Counted from the first letter of the stretch, positions 1 through 9,506 are shown. The stretch: DNA of 64,000 nucleotides from Pseudoalteromonas caenipelagi (GCF_013140855.1 NZ_JABBPG010000002.1:682001-746000), one strand, 5' to 3'. A program made the numbers and translations. Notes: a model not told the origin generated them from the sequence alone.

Positions 1-1728
1 TGCGCCCATAACAACAGGCTCAATACGCGTTAAGTTGTAATTGTTGTCAATAGCAGCACGATATACACCACCACAATCTTTAACACGGGCTGAAAGCTGA
101 ATATCGCCTTGGTCATCAATCATGGTGTTATCAAGGTCAGCAATGCCAATGTACATATAAGCTTTATTGACGACTTCACCTGCGATTAAATCTTGACCTG
201 TAACAGCCTCAAGTACACGGTCATGGTTGATACTGATACCCTCAAGCTTTCGCCATTCAGCCGTTGCGCCTTTTAGACGAGCAGCTTGGCGAGACTCCAA
301 AAATGCAACGCGGTCATCCATAGGTTTACCAGCGGTTACTGGGCTTCCGCCTTCTGCCTCAGTTGGGTAAGTTGCTTTGCCATCTGCCCATGCTTGAACA
401 TCTGCCATTGAGATGTAGCTGGTTTTGCCTTCTACATAGTCGGCGGTTGTGATGTTATCGTATTGTGCAACCCAAGTTTCGATATTCGCGTTACTACCGC
501 TTGCTAGCTCCACCCATTCAATATCAAAACCGGTTACAGCTGGGTCACTTAAACCTGCGTCTTGCTTAAGTTTGGCACCGTAAAGCGTACCAGAGCTCAA
601 ATCTTCAGGCTGATCAGCAACAAATTTGAATAGTACGCCACCCGTGTCATCTTGTGATGAGTAAACTGTGCGACGGTCAGGCATTACCACTGAGTTTTCA
701 TGCTCATAACGGCCAATTGTGAAATGCTTCACAACATCAGGTGATGTGCTGGTTGGGTTTTGTACTTCGGCAATGTAGCCGTAGCGATAAGGATTTGGGA
801 AATCAGGTGCAACTAATGCTTCGATCCCATCGGTTCTGGTGTCGCTTGGGTCATTCCAGCTTGCATCTGTGGTTGTGTCTACTTTTGAATTTACAATCCA
901 CTCTTCTGATGTCAGTGGCGTGCCCCAAGGCGAAACTGAACCAAAGCAATTAGCGGCTGTACCTTGCACACCATCAAAGTTAACCATCATAGCTTCAGTT
1001 ACCGACCATGTGCCTTTGGTATCTTTGCTCATCTTCAAGCGGCTCATACCGCCTGGATATGATTCCCAGTTGGTAAATAAGTAGCCTTCGTTATCAGACG
1101 TTGCAATAAAACCGTTAAAGTCAGGGTTATCGTTTTTGATTATTTCTTGCTTAGTATTAATGCCGTAGTGTACCCCTAGCCCACCAGTAACACCTTTAGC
1201 ACCAAGATCCGAGAATACGTCACCAGTTTGGCCTAGTACTTGATATTGACCTATAGCAGTGATCACTGTTTGTTGTTCTTGTTCCGTAGCAGGCACTGGA
1301 GAGCTAACAATATTGTTTGGGAGGTTGTTAAAATCAACGCCAGTTAACACCCCAACGGTACCTTTGTTAAACGTTTTGCCATTTGCAGCAACTGTGTTGC
1401 TGTCTGCTGGGTGTTGCACGTTGAAAAACAAGTCGCCTTTGTCAGTCAGATATAGACCAGTAACTTCAGCGCCATTTGGGACAGTTGCGATACGCACTAA
1501 GCCTGCGCTACCGTTTTTGCCATCTTTACCATCTTGACCGTTAGCGCCGTCTTGGCCATTAGCACCATCTTGACCGTTAGCGCCATCTGTTCCATCTACA
1601 CCATTTTGACCCGTAGGGCCTTGCTCGCCTTGAGCACCTTTTTGACCCTGTGCTCCATCATCACCATTACATGCTGTGAGCGCAAGTGTGACGGCACCTG
1701 CGATCAAAGAAAAGGCTAAACGCTTCAT
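1..1728 (-). CDS. phoX: PhoX/DUF839-family phosphatase lipoprotein, 3' end outside window
   Basis: Open for 576 codons from the ATG at 1728 to the window edge, so the C-terminus is missing. A signal peptide ends in the lipobox LTAC (Cys20), so the protein is probably a lipoprotein; no twin-arginine motif is seen, unlike classical PhoX. Residues about 22-70 are collagen-like Gly-x-y triplets, including three GANGQD units. The rest resembles the PhoX/DUF839 family: a stretch reading GTAANCFGSVSPWGTPLTSEEW matches the family's GT..NC.G..TPWGT.LT.EE pattern, and a later DRRTVYSSQDDTGGVLFKFV stretch fits as well. PhoX enzymes hydrolyse phosphate monoesters outside the cytoplasm using Fe/Ca. GGAG lies 8 nt before the start. 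The Pho box array upstream supports a role in phosphate scavenging. The family call is firm; the substrate is inferred. Confidence 0.75.
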   Translation of the reverse strand, partial: MKRLAFSLIAGAVTLALTACNGDDGAQGQKGAQGEQGPTGQNGVDGTDGANGQDGANGQDGANGQDGKDGKNGSAGLVRIATVPNGAEVTGLYLTDKGDLFFNVQHPADSNTVAANGKTFNKGTVGVLTGVDFNNLPNNIVSSPVPATEQEQQTVITAIGQYQVLGQTGDVFSDLGAKGVTGGLGVHYGINTKQEIIKNDNPDFNGFIATSDNEGYLFTNWESYPGGMSRLKMSKDTKGTWSVTEAMMVNFDGVQGTAANCFGSVSPWGTPLTSEEWIVNSKVDTTTDASWNDPSDTRTDGIEALVAPDFPNPYRYGYIAEVQNPTSTSPDVVKHFTIGRYEHENSVVMPDRRTVYSSQDDTGGVLFKFVADQPEDLSSGTLYGAKLKQDAGLSDPAVTGFDIEWVELASGSNANIETWVAQYDNITTADYVEGKTSYISMADVQAWADGKATYPTEAEGGSPVTAGKPMDDRVAFLESRQAARLKGATAEWRKLEGISINHDRVLEAVTGQDLIAGEVVNKAYMYIGIADLDNTMIDDQGDIQLSARVKDCGGVYRAAIDNNYNLTRIEPVVMGA

Positions 1729-1790
1729 ATTGTTACTCCAGTTTACAATTGCTAATTATTGTTAAGGAGGCAATAGCTTGGGTTGTCGCT

Positions 1791-1841
1791 GTTACAGGTG
1801 CCTGACAGTAATGTTAAAGTTTTCATACAGTTATAAGACTG
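1791..1841 (-). promoter_or_regulatory. Predicted PhoB-binding Pho box array upstream of phoX
   Basis: On the minus strand, CTGTCAT-like 7-mers recur every 11 bp with 4-bp spacers. In transcription order they are CAGTCTT (1841-1835), CTGTATG (1830-1824), CTTTAAC (1819-1813), CTGTCAG (1808-1802) and CTGTAAC (1797-1791). Matches to CTGTCAT are 5, 4, 4, 6 and 5 of 7. The strict 11-bp phase and the phosphatase downstream make PhoB control likely. Read by eye, not scored with a matrix. Confidence 0.65.
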
Positions 1842-1876
1842 CTCGCAAGCTGTCTTAAGAATGGGTGTCATTAAAC

Positions 1877-1893
1877 TGTAAAGGGGGTTTACA
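1877..1893. repeat. Palindrome TGTAAA-GGGGG-TTTACA, copy 1 of 3
   Basis: A perfect 6-bp inverted repeat around five G residues, lying 17 bp past the end of the lipocalin gene. Near-identical 17-mers occur at 24743-24759 and at 39384-39400 (minus strand), each just beyond the 3' end of a gene. It could fold as a small hairpin or bind a protein; its function is unknown. Confidence 0.6.
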
Positions 1894-1909
1894 CAGATAA
1901 ATGAGGTTC

Positions 1910-2437
1910 TTATTCAATATCATTATGTTGAACGTAGATCAGTTGCTCTATTGCAAAATCATATTGTTGTGCCGTTTGCACAAAATCATCAATAACAGAT
2001 TGGCTAACTTTTGGAGTCCGAGCTAACAGCCATAAATAGTCTCTGTTGTAACTGGTGACATAGGCATATTGATATTTGTCTTGATCTAATTCAAACACAA
2101 CATAAGACCCATAAAATGGCCCAAAGAACGAGACCTTCAAATGCCCAACATCGTCGCGAGTAACAAATTTTGCAATGCCATCCGCTTGCTGCCATTCATT
2201 GTCTTGTGTGTGGTAGCCTCTATTAATGACTTTGACCGAGCCATCGTTATTAATAGTATAAGTGGCAGTTACGTTACTTAGATTCTGCTCAAAGCTATGA
2301 TCAAGGCGTGCAATTTCATACCATGTACCTTGGTATTTCTGCGCATTGAAATTGCTAACAGGTTGTATGTTTTCAGGTAAACCAGTGCAAGCACAAAGTA
2401 ACGTGACGAGACCTAAGGTGGTTATTAATTGTTTCAT
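1910..2437 (-). CDS. blc: Bacterial lipocalin (Blc family), outer-membrane lipoprotein
   Basis: 175 aa. The N-terminus is a lipoprotein signal ending in LCAC (Cys17), so the mature protein should be lipid-anchored. The lipocalin signature GTWYEIARLDHSFE is near residue 37, followed by the strand TATYTINNDGSVKVINRG and a C-terminal YLWLLARTP segment typical of Blc/ApoD proteins. Length is close to E. coli Blc (177 aa). Blc proteins bind fatty acids or lysophospholipids and help maintain the envelope under stress. The gene diverges from yaiI and appears monocistronic. The family call is confident; the ligand is not known. Confidence 0.9.
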   Translation of the reverse strand: MKQLITTLGLVTLLCACTGLPENIQPVSNFNAQKYQGTWYEIARLDHSFEQNLSNVTATYTINNDGSVKVINRGYHTQDNEWQQADGIAKFVTRDDVGHLKVSFFGPFYGSYVVFELDQDKYQYAYVTSYNRDYLWLLARTPKVSQSVIDDFVQTAQQYDFAIEQLIYVQHNDIE

Positions 2438-2538
2438 TGTTCAGCTTAAAAGTACATTTATCCAAATAATAGTAGGTTACGAACGTAAGAACCGTTAAGA
2501 TCAACTTTATACCAAGTAATACAAAGACGAAAAATACC

Positions 2539-2991
2539 ATGAAGATTTGGGTTGATGCCGATGCTTGCCCTGCGGTTATTAAAGAAATTATATTCAGAGC
2601 GGCGCAACGCACTCAAACAGTGACAACGCTAGTGGCAAATCATGCAATGCGAGTACCTGCCACGCAATATGTAAGCCTCCTACAAGTGAACAAAGGCTTT
2701 GATATCGCTGATAATGAAATCGTAAAGCGTGTTCAATCAGGCGATGTCGTGATCACAGCTGATATTCCTTTAGCTGCAGAAGTCATCGAGTTAGGTGCTT
2801 TGGCAATTAATCCAAGAGGCGAGGAATACACCACTCACAACATTAAGTCGATTTTAAATATGCGTGATTTTATGGATACCATGCGCAGCAGCGGTGTAGA
2901 AATGAGCGGTGGGCCACCAAAGCTATCAAACGCCGACAAACAAGCCTTTGGCAACGCGCTAGACCGCTTGCTAACAAAAGCCAGGTCATGA
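2539..2991 (+). CDS. yaiI: YaiI/YqxD family (DUF188) protein
   Basis: 150 aa, the usual family length. It begins [11 protein letters not shown], the acidic N-terminal motif of the YaiI/YqxD group, whose fold is related to PIN-like nucleases. The conserved [17 protein letters not shown] and NPRGEEYT segments are present. The biochemical role of the family is not established; an RNA or DNA nuclease activity has been suggested from the fold. The stop codon overlaps the next start by 4 bp (ATGA), so the two genes are probably translationally coupled. Confidence 0.88.
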   Translation: MKIWVDADACPAVIKEIIFRAAQRTQTVTTLVANHAMRVPATQYVSLLQVNKGFDIADNEIVKRVQSGDVVITADIPLAAEVIELGALAINPRGEEYTTHNIKSILNMRDFMDTMRSSGVEMSGGPPKLSNADKQAFGNALDRLLTKARS

Positions 2992-3515
2992 AAATACTAA
3001 CTCACGGATTTGGTCAAGCAAGTGGCCTCATAGCTATTTATATTGAACATGCTCCGCCGATGCAGGAGTACAAAAACTTAGAGTATATTCAAGCGCTTAG
3101 ACTTGGCGAAATCGAGATGATAAATAATGCGTCAGGTAATGGTTGGCGGAAAATATTTAATGTTTATGCCAAAATACTGGCTCAACTACATCACAGAGAT
3201 CACAATTTTACCAACTATAATAGTTGGCAAGATTATCGTCAGCAGTGCTTATTGCAAAGCCATAGCCAAGAAGCCTTGCTGTTTAGTCCGCCAAATTTGC
3301 ATAACTCACGTTACCGATATCAAGTTATCGCAGGGCGAACATACGCCAAAAGGCTATTGCGAGATCAAATTTTTACTAACTCATTAGTATGGCTGGATGA
3401 AGAGTTTGCAGTTGATACGACGCACAATTTAGTGGTGTGCCCCTTTTTGGATTATCGACAGTTAAGTAATATAAAAATCAATAAACTATGTGACATCTTA
3501 CATAGCTTGGACTAG
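2988..3515 (+). CDS. Uncharacterised 175-aa cytoplasmic protein coupled to yaiI
   Basis: Not recognised as a characterised family. No signal peptide, membrane segment or cofactor motif is evident. The protein is rich in Asn, Leu, Tyr and His, with patches such as [20 protein letters not shown] and an aromatic C-terminus. The start overlaps the stop of yaiI by 4 bp, and the coding frame fits the preceding gene's composition, so it is probably a real gene co-translated with yaiI. An overlapping ORF at 3127-3387 is taken as spurious. Function unknown. Confidence 0.7.
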   Translation: MKILTHGFGQASGLIAIYIEHAPPMQEYKNLEYIQALRLGEIEMINNASGNGWRKIFNVYAKILAQLHHRDHNFTNYNSWQDYRQQCLLQSHSQEALLFSPPNLHNSRYRYQVIAGRTYAKRLLRDQIFTNSLVWLDEEFAVDTTHNLVVCPFLDYRQLSNIKINKLCDILHSLD

Positions 3516-3559
3516 CCTAAATAATACTCGTACCGATTGCCGTTAAGGATTCAAAAAGC

Positions 3560-3943
3560 ATGAAAATACTCGTGGTCGATGATATGCCACTGATGCGCCA
3601 TGTAATGATAAACATGCTGCGACGTTTAGAGTATGAAGATATAACGGAAGCAACGGACGGTAGACAGGCAATTCAGCTTCTAAAAAACCATCACTATGAT
3701 TTACTCATAACTGATTTGAATATGCCTAAAATGAGCGGTAAGGAACTTATCGACAAAATTAGGCAAGAGCTAAAGCTCGTTGACTTGGCTATTGTGGTGG
3801 TCACGTGTGATGATAATAAGCAAACTGTACTCAATTTAATTACCGCCAAAATAGACGGAATGATAGTGAAGCCCTTTACACTTAATACGTTACTAAAGCA
3901 GCTTCAATATGTGTCTAGTCGGCGCGACAAACAACCCCAGTAA
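3560..3943 (+). CDS. Stand-alone CheY-like receiver protein
   Basis: 127 aa consisting of one receiver domain with no output domain. The phosphorylation machinery is complete: acidic pocket D7-D8, phospho-acceptor D52 in LLITDLNMP, switch T82 in VVVTCDD and K104 in VKPF. It resembles CheY-type or VpsR-like single-domain regulators that act by protein-protein contact. AAGGA lies upstream of the ATG. No histidine kinase is adjacent, so its partner is encoded elsewhere. The last 29 bp overlap the convergent methyltransferase gene. Confidence 0.85.
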   Translation: MKILVVDDMPLMRHVMINMLRRLEYEDITEATDGRQAIQLLKNHHYDLLITDLNMPKMSGKELIDKIRQELKLVDLAIVVVTCDDNKQTVLNLITAKIDGMIVKPFTLNTLLKQLQYVSSRRDKQPQ

Positions 3944-4583
3944 AACCTAATGCTTTAAAATAGTGGTGTGGTGTATCAAATCCGGTTTGTGCAAGTAACT
4001 CTGCCAGACGCATTCGGTCTAAAGGATAAAACTCATGCAGCAAATTGTGGCGCATGCGTTGCTCCCCTATTTCTGTTAATCCTAACTGTCGGCATGCCAG
4101 TAGCTGAGATTCTCGCTCGAACTCTGTCTCAGGGGCCATTAAATCGGCTAAAAATAACGGCGCTCGGTGTGGAAGTTGTGCGCGGATCGTGTTGAGTAAA
4201 TCTTGTTTATCACCATTATCGGGTAAAAAATGTAACACTAATAAGCACAGTGCTGCATCAATGTGTTCGCCGCTAGGTTCAGCTAATGGACCGTTCACGA
4301 TAGTGACTCGATTACTGAGGCCTAAGTTAGTAAAATTTTGATCTGCGATAGCGAGCATATCGTCAGAAATATCTTGAGCAATAAAATGCCAGTGCGGATT
4401 AAGCTGCGCAAGCGCGATAATGTCTTTGCCCGTGCCCGCGCCTACTACCAAGATGTTAGCTTCATCAGGTAGCAATGTTTTGAGTTGTGCGGCTGTTAAA
4501 TCATGCAATAGCTCGTACCCGGGTACTAGACGCGTAATACGTTGTTCGTAATTGCTCGCTTCATCCGCTTTAAAACTTGGCAT
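3915..4583 (-). CDS. Class I SAM-dependent methyltransferase
   Basis: 222 aa. Motif I, ILVVGAGTGKDIIAL, is at about residues 43-57, followed by an acidic end of strand 2 and the post-II motif VTIVNGPL. DAALCLLVLHFLPD provides the motif IV region. This is a Rossmann methyltransferase of the Methyltransf_25/12 type; the substrate cannot be deduced. Its start shares one base with the sbcC stop (TAATG arrangement), making it the third gene of an sbcD-sbcC operon. Whether it has anything to do with DNA repair is unknown. Confidence 0.85.
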   Translation of the reverse strand: MPSFKADEASNYEQRITRLVPGYELLHDLTAAQLKTLLPDEANILVVGAGTGKDIIALAQLNPHWHFIAQDISDDMLAIADQNFTNLGLSNRVTIVNGPLAEPSGEHIDAALCLLVLHFLPDNGDKQDLLNTIRAQLPHRAPLFLADLMAPETEFERESQLLACRQLGLTEIGEQRMRHNLLHEFYPLDRMRLAELLAQTGFDTPHHYFKALGFTGVVCRAD

Positions 4584-7500
4584 TAGGCCTGTCCTTTTAT
4601 CTGAATACTTGAATAACCACCGGGTTGCTTTTTAACATGTATTTGCGTGGCAACACGTTCGGTCATTTCGCTAACGTGTGAGATCACGCCCACTTTACGC
4701 CCTTGTGCTTGCAATGAGTCTAGTGCATCTAACGCGACACTCAAGGTTTCTGGGTCAAGTGTCCCAAATCCTTCGTCTATAAATAGCGAGCTGATCTGCA
4801 CTTTATTGGCCGAAAGTGATGCTAACCCGAGTGCAAGTGCCAATGAAACTAAAAATGATTCACCACCGGAGAGTGTATTCACTGAGCGCTGCTCATCAGC
4901 CATATCTTTATCTATTATGGCAATGTTGAGCGAATGACCAATGACACACAGACGATACCTTTTTGAGAGGCTACTTAAATGCTGATTTGCGTATTGCAGC
5001 AAGATCCTCAAGGTCTGAGTTTGGGCAATGTTACGTAACTTTTTACCTGTTGCATCGCCAAGTAGTTTATCTAGCAAATACCAGTGTTCGTATTGCGCTT
5101 GTAACTGTGTGAGTTCAGTTTGTTGCTGCGTTCGCGCAGCTACGTTTTGCTCGTGCTGCTTTAACTGGCTACTCAGTTCCAGCCATTGTGATTGAGTCAA
5201 TTCAATGTCTGCAATGGTTTTATCGAGTAACGCAATGATTTCTTGTTTTGACGCACTGGTGCGCGCACACGCGGTATGTTGCTCAATCTCGTCGATTAGG
5301 TGAGCGAGCCGTGCTTGTGCTTGAGCATGGTGTTGTTGCAGCTGCACGTTCTCATTGAGCACTTGCTCATACTGCTCGAATGGTACTGATAATAACTCAT
5401 TGACTCGTTCAGCTGTCAATTCAGGGTGCTGTTGCTGCTGTGCTTCTAGCCAGTTCTCAAAGCGCTCTGTAACGCTATTTTGCTGCACTTCATTGTCGTT
5501 TAATTGCGTTTGTAAGTGACTCAGCTTTAGCGCTTGCTGGTGTTTTTCATGCTCAAGTTGGGCAAGTTTTTGTTTGGCTTCATTAAGCTGTTGGCTAGCA
5601 GTTTCTAGTTGTTGTTGTAGTGAGGCAAACCAATCATCCACATCTACCTCAAGTGTCAGTAGCTCGCTGCGTTGAAGGTCTAGATCAGCTAAGCTACTTT
5701 GCAACTGTTTAAGCTGAGTGTGTTGTTGAGCAACTAGGTTGTTTTGCAGACCTAGATTGTGCTCACTATTGGCAAATGTTGACTGTAGTAAATGCTGTGC
5801 TTGCGCAAGCTCCTGGAGTGTTTTTTGCCAAGTATCGTATTGTTCAATGTCTGCGCGTAATGTATCAACCGCACTTTGCGGGTTTTGCTCAAAGCTCAAC
5901 CACCATGTTTCATCATGATATAGCTGCTGGGCCTTTTGCTTGAGTTGTAACAAGCTTTGTTGAATATCCCGTTGTTGATGCTCATTGGCTTCGATATTGC
6001 TCGATAAATGCTGCAGCTGTTGTTGAGCCTCTGCGTATTGTTGCTCAGAAGTACTCAGCGTTTGCTGAGATGACTTTATTTGCGACCAAAGTGTTTGTTG
6101 TTGTCTACTGAGCTCACTATAGAGCTTCAAATCTTGTTCAATCGCGCTTAATTGCTGTTGTGCAGTATCTGCATTTGGTGGTGTATCATAGCCTAATGCT
6201 CGTAATTGTGAGTCAATTTGAACATGCTGCTCTTTTAGCTGGGCTTGTCTTTGCAAGGCAACTTGAAGCTGTGCGTTGACCTGTTCATGGGCAACCATTT
6301 GCTCATTATAGCGTTGTTGTGATTGTTGCTGAGCTTGCATTGCGCTTTGCTGCTGCGCTGAAAAATCAGCTATCAATGTTTGCCAGTGGCTATCAATATG
6401 CTCCACCCCATATGGGTGCTCGGTTGAACCACATACCATACACTCTTCGCCCTCTTTGAGCTGCGTACGCAATGCACTGATACTGTCACTGGCTCGCAGC
6501 TGAACTTGGGTTAGGTTTTCTTGAGTGATCTGGGCACGCTGTTTGTGCAACTCAACTTGCTTGGCGGTATCTTGCAACTGAAGTTTAAGCGTTTGCTGTT
6601 GATGGCGATTTTTGTCTATGCTGGCGGTAAGTTGTAGTAGTTCATGTTCACACTTTTGCCCTTCTAATGACAAATTAACAGCGGATTTTAACCCATAGTG
6701 CCGTTTTTGTAAGGCTTCATAATCCAATGATGCAAGTTGTTTCTCAAGTGTTTGCTGGCGTGATTCGAGCGCAGCGAAGGACTGCTTCTGCTGCTGGATC
6801 TGCGCTTGTAACGGTTCAATCTTGTGGCTCAGTTCGTGATGCTGTGCTTGCTGTTCAATACGTTGCTGTTGGTATCGTTCAATACGCTGAGCATACTCGT
6901 TGATGTTATCGAATATATTACGCAGGTGTGACCAGTGTTCATGTGCGCCAGCGAGCTTGCCGCCCTGCTCTAGCTGCAACCTAATTTCATGTTGTGCAGT
7001 TTTGTTGTCATTGAGTTTGGCCGTTAAAGCGTTAAGCTCCGCTTGATGTTCATCAATGGCTTGCTGTGTGCTTAGCTGCTGTTTCTGGTTATCAGAAATT
7101 TGTTGTTGAGTAATACTGCGCTGATTATCTAAGGCGCGTATTTGCTTTATTTTTGGTTCTTGTTCTTTTAGTTGCGCAGTTGCGTGTTGTTGCGTTTGCT
7201 GCGCAGATGAGACAACGCTTAGCTGATCGCTAAGCTGTTGCTCATAATCTTGTTTTGTCAGCTCTACATATTGCGCTTTGAGCTGGCTATGTTGTGCAGT
7301 TAGCGTATCTGCTTGTTGTCGGTTATCTGCAATTTGTTGCGTTAGTTGAGCTAGCTGAGCTTGCTTTACAGCAAGTGCTTGGTCGCTTAGTTGTGTTTCT
7401 ATCTCAAGCAACTGCTGTTGATACTGTTGACGTTTTTGTTGCTGTTGCTCACTCGTATTCAACCACTGAATATCTTGTTGGTACTGTTCACATTGGTTTT

Positions 7501-8245
7501 TTTGCTGCTTAAGCTCGCTATCAAGATGAGCTAACTGCACGTTCAGTGTGGCAAGTTCATCATCCGATAATATGTGGTAGTGAGCTAAGCTTTGTTGTAC
7601 TTGTTCGAGTTCGTTTTTTTTCTCTTTATGGCGTTCAAAAATCGCTTGACCTAGGCGGCTAAATTTATCGGTGCCCGTTAAGCATTCAAGCAATTGTGCC
7701 CGCTCGTCTGCACTGGCTTTTAAAAAGGCAGCAAACTCATGCTGTGCCAATAATACTGCACGCGTGAATTGCTCAAAGCTCAGGCCAATTAATTGCTCAA
7801 CTTGGTTAACGGTTGCATTGCTAGATTGTGTAAGGACAGACTCATCACTAACACGAATAAGTTGATGCTCTGGGCGTTTTAACTTGCCATCACTTTTTTT
7901 CCGAGCACGCTCTATTTTCCAACTCGCAATATAGCGCTCACCGTCTTGGCCAATAAATAGAACTTCAGCTTGTCCTTGAGCACATCCGCGGCGCAGTAAA
8001 TTTCGTGGATCATTCAGTTTTATTTCATCGCCATTAAATGCCACTGTATTTTTCAAGTCATTTTTGAGTCGCGCGGTTTTGCCATATAAAGCCAAACAGA
8101 TACCATCGAGCAATGTGCTTTTTCCTGCACCTGTGTCGCCAGTTATCGCAAATAGACCACTGTGGCTAAGCGGAGGAGATTCAAAGTCTACCTCTGCATG
8201 TGTCAACGAGGCGAGATTCTTGATAGACAAGCTAAGTAATTTCAT
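4583..8245 (-). CDS. sbcC: SbcC, ATPase subunit of the SbcCD exonuclease (Rad50-like)
   Basis: 1220 aa with SMC-like architecture. The N-terminal Walker A is GDTGAGKST (36-44). Two long Gln-rich coiled coils flank a CxxC zinc hook at C602-C605 (ECMVCGS). The C-terminal half contains the signature LSGGESFLVSLALALGLA and Walker B ISSLFIDEGFGTLD. SbcC drives ATP-dependent remodelling that lets SbcD cut hairpins, palindromes and protein-blocked ends. Slightly longer than E. coli SbcC (1048 aa), the extra length lying in the coiled coil. The start overlaps sbcD by 4 bp. Confidence 0.97.
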   Translation of the reverse strand: MKLLSLSIKNLASLTHAEVDFESPPLSHSGLFAITGDTGAGKSTLLDGICLALYGKTARLKNDLKNTVAFNGDEIKLNDPRNLLRRGCAQGQAEVLFIGQDGERYIASWKIERARKKSDGKLKRPEHQLIRVSDESVLTQSSNATVNQVEQLIGLSFEQFTRAVLLAQHEFAAFLKASADERAQLLECLTGTDKFSRLGQAIFERHKEKKNELEQVQQSLAHYHILSDDELATLNVQLAHLDSELKQQKNQCEQYQQDIQWLNTSEQQQQKRQQYQQQLLEIETQLSDQALAVKQAQLAQLTQQIADNRQQADTLTAQHSQLKAQYVELTKQDYEQQLSDQLSVVSSAQQTQQHATAQLKEQEPKIKQIRALDNQRSITQQQISDNQKQQLSTQQAIDEHQAELNALTAKLNDNKTAQHEIRLQLEQGGKLAGAHEHWSHLRNIFDNINEYAQRIERYQQQRIEQQAQHHELSHKIEPLQAQIQQQKQSFAALESRQQTLEKQLASLDYEALQKRHYGLKSAVNLSLEGQKCEHELLQLTASIDKNRHQQQTLKLQLQDTAKQVELHKQRAQITQENLTQVQLRASDSISALRTQLKEGEECMVCGSTEHPYGVEHIDSHWQTLIADFSAQQQSAMQAQQQSQQRYNEQMVAHEQVNAQLQVALQRQAQLKEQHVQIDSQLRALGYDTPPNADTAQQQLSAIEQDLKLYSELSRQQQTLWSQIKSSQQTLSTSEQQYAEAQQQLQHLSSNIEANEHQQRDIQQSLLQLKQKAQQLYHDETWWLSFEQNPQSAVDTLRADIEQYDTWQKTLQELAQAQHLLQSTFANSEHNLGLQNNLVAQQHTQLKQLQSSLADLDLQRSELLTLEVDVDDWFASLQQQLETASQQLNEAKQKLAQLEHEKHQQALKLSHLQTQLNDNEVQQNSVTERFENWLEAQQQQHPELTAERVNELLSVPFEQYEQVLNENVQLQQHHAQAQARLAHLIDEIEQHTACARTSASKQEIIALLDKTIADIELTQSQWLELSSQLKQHEQNVAARTQQQTELTQLQAQYEHWYLLDKLLGDATGKKLRNIAQTQTLRILLQYANQHLSSLSKRYRLCVIGHSLNIAIIDKDMADEQRSVNTLSGGESFLVSLALALGLASLSANKVQISSLFIDEGFGTLDPETLSVALDALDSLQAQGRKVGVISHVSEMTERVATQIHVKKQPGGYSSIQIKGQA

Positions 8246-9453
8246 GAGGGGGTCTCTTCATCCATTGAATTAATGACTTGCGCCAAGCATTCTTTAACTT
8301 GTTCGGGGACCTCATCATTGGCACTGAACTGTTCAGCGAACGCTAACGAAAGCAGCGTCATAGGATCGAGCTGTTCGACTTTGCCGAGGTCTTCAAAGTA
8401 ACTCTCTTCATTTTGCTTGTCTGAGCGCACCCTTTCTATACCACAAAAAAGTAACGGTTTATTACTCATAGCTTCATCAATGACGGTACGAAACTGACTG
8501 CTTGTTTCGCTGCTATTTAAACGCAGGCGAACATAACTAGGTGGTGCATCAGCATCAAATTCTAACGCATTGATAAGCTCGCACAGGGTATTTAAATCTG
8601 CACCGCCCTGCTCTGGCAGCAAAATAAGTTGCTGGTACCTAGGGATGTAAAGGGGCTTTACATTTGTAAGTTGCTTACCAGAAAATTCAGCTATTAGCAC
8701 CTGATGCTGATATTTTCTTTCTGAAAATGACATTGGTAGGGGAGTACCGCTGTAGCGAATGTAGTCGCTCTTTGCGACCGTTTGTGCTTTGTGCAGGTGC
8801 CCTAGCGCAACATAATCAGCCTGTTGCTTGAAAATATTAGCATTAATGGCTTCAAATCCACCTATCGAAATATTTCTTTCCGAGTCACTAGAGATATCTC
8901 CGCCTTTGGCGTGTAGATGGCCCAGCAAAATAAGGGGCTCATTTTTGGCTAATGGTAGAGCGTGCTCAAGTGCTTGTTGATATGCTACAGACACGGCTTG
9001 CTGATAACTGATATCTGAGGTTATGGTGATATCTGCGGCTCTCAAAAATGGCATAGCTACTATGTGGGCTGTACCTTTTTTGGTTTTAATCGACTTAACT
9101 ACGTTTTCTGGCGCATGTTTATCAAAGCGGCCAACCACGTGAGTATCAAAGAGTTGTAAAAGCGGCTTTGCAGTTTCTATGCGATTTGCAGAGTCATGAT
9201 TGCCGGCAATCAGCACTATATGCAAGTTGGGGCAAAGTTGTTTTGCATGCTTGATGAAAGAATACAACTGCTGTTCAGCATTTGCTGGCGGTGTTGCAGT
9301 ATGGTAAATGTCGCCAGCAACAACAAGTATATCAATTGCTTGTGTTTTAAGCGTGTTGGCAAGCCATTCCAAAAATACTTGCTGTTCTTGCGCACGACTA
9401 TGTTCATAAAACTGCTGGCCCAAATGCCAATCAGAGGTATGCAATACTTTCAT
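8242..9453 (-). CDS. sbcD: SbcD, nuclease subunit of the SbcCD exonuclease (Mre11-like)
   Basis: 403 aa. The calcineurin-like metallophosphoesterase motifs are in order: TSDWHLGQ (D8, H10), VVAGDIYHTATP, IAGNHDSANRI, LLGHLHAKG and ALGHLHKAQ. This is the Mn-dependent nuclease partner of SbcC and is the first gene of the sbcD-sbcC-methyltransferase operon. SbcCD degrades DNA hairpins formed at inverted repeats, which may matter here because the window carries several REP-like palindromic repeats. No clear SOS box was seen in the short upstream region. Confidence 0.97.
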   Translation of the reverse strand: MKVLHTSDWHLGQQFYEHSRAQEQQVFLEWLANTLKTQAIDILVVAGDIYHTATPPANAEQQLYSFIKHAKQLCPNLHIVLIAGNHDSANRIETAKPLLQLFDTHVVGRFDKHAPENVVKSIKTKKGTAHIVAMPFLRAADITITSDISYQQAVSVAYQQALEHALPLAKNEPLILLGHLHAKGGDISSDSERNISIGGFEAINANIFKQQADYVALGHLHKAQTVAKSDYIRYSGTPLPMSFSERKYQHQVLIAEFSGKQLTNVKPLYIPRYQQLILLPEQGGADLNTLCELINALEFDADAPPSYVRLRLNSSETSSQFRTVIDEAMSNKPLLFCGIERVRSDKQNEESYFEDLGKVEQLDPMTLLSLAFAEQFSANDEVPEQVKECLAQVINSMDEETPS

Positions 9454-9506
9454 TCAGCGTTTCCTTGACGATAGAAACGCTAATATATCATTGTCAGTGT
9501 GCTTGG

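Noticed and set aside
741..1719. Plus-strand ORFs within the first 1.7 kb
   Set aside because: They lie opposite a continuous PhoX-family frame with signal peptide and family motifs.
5000..8000. Antisense ORFs within sbcC and sbcD
   Set aside because: They mirror the Gln-rich coiled-coil codons of a well-supported gene and have no ribosome sites or protein-like features.
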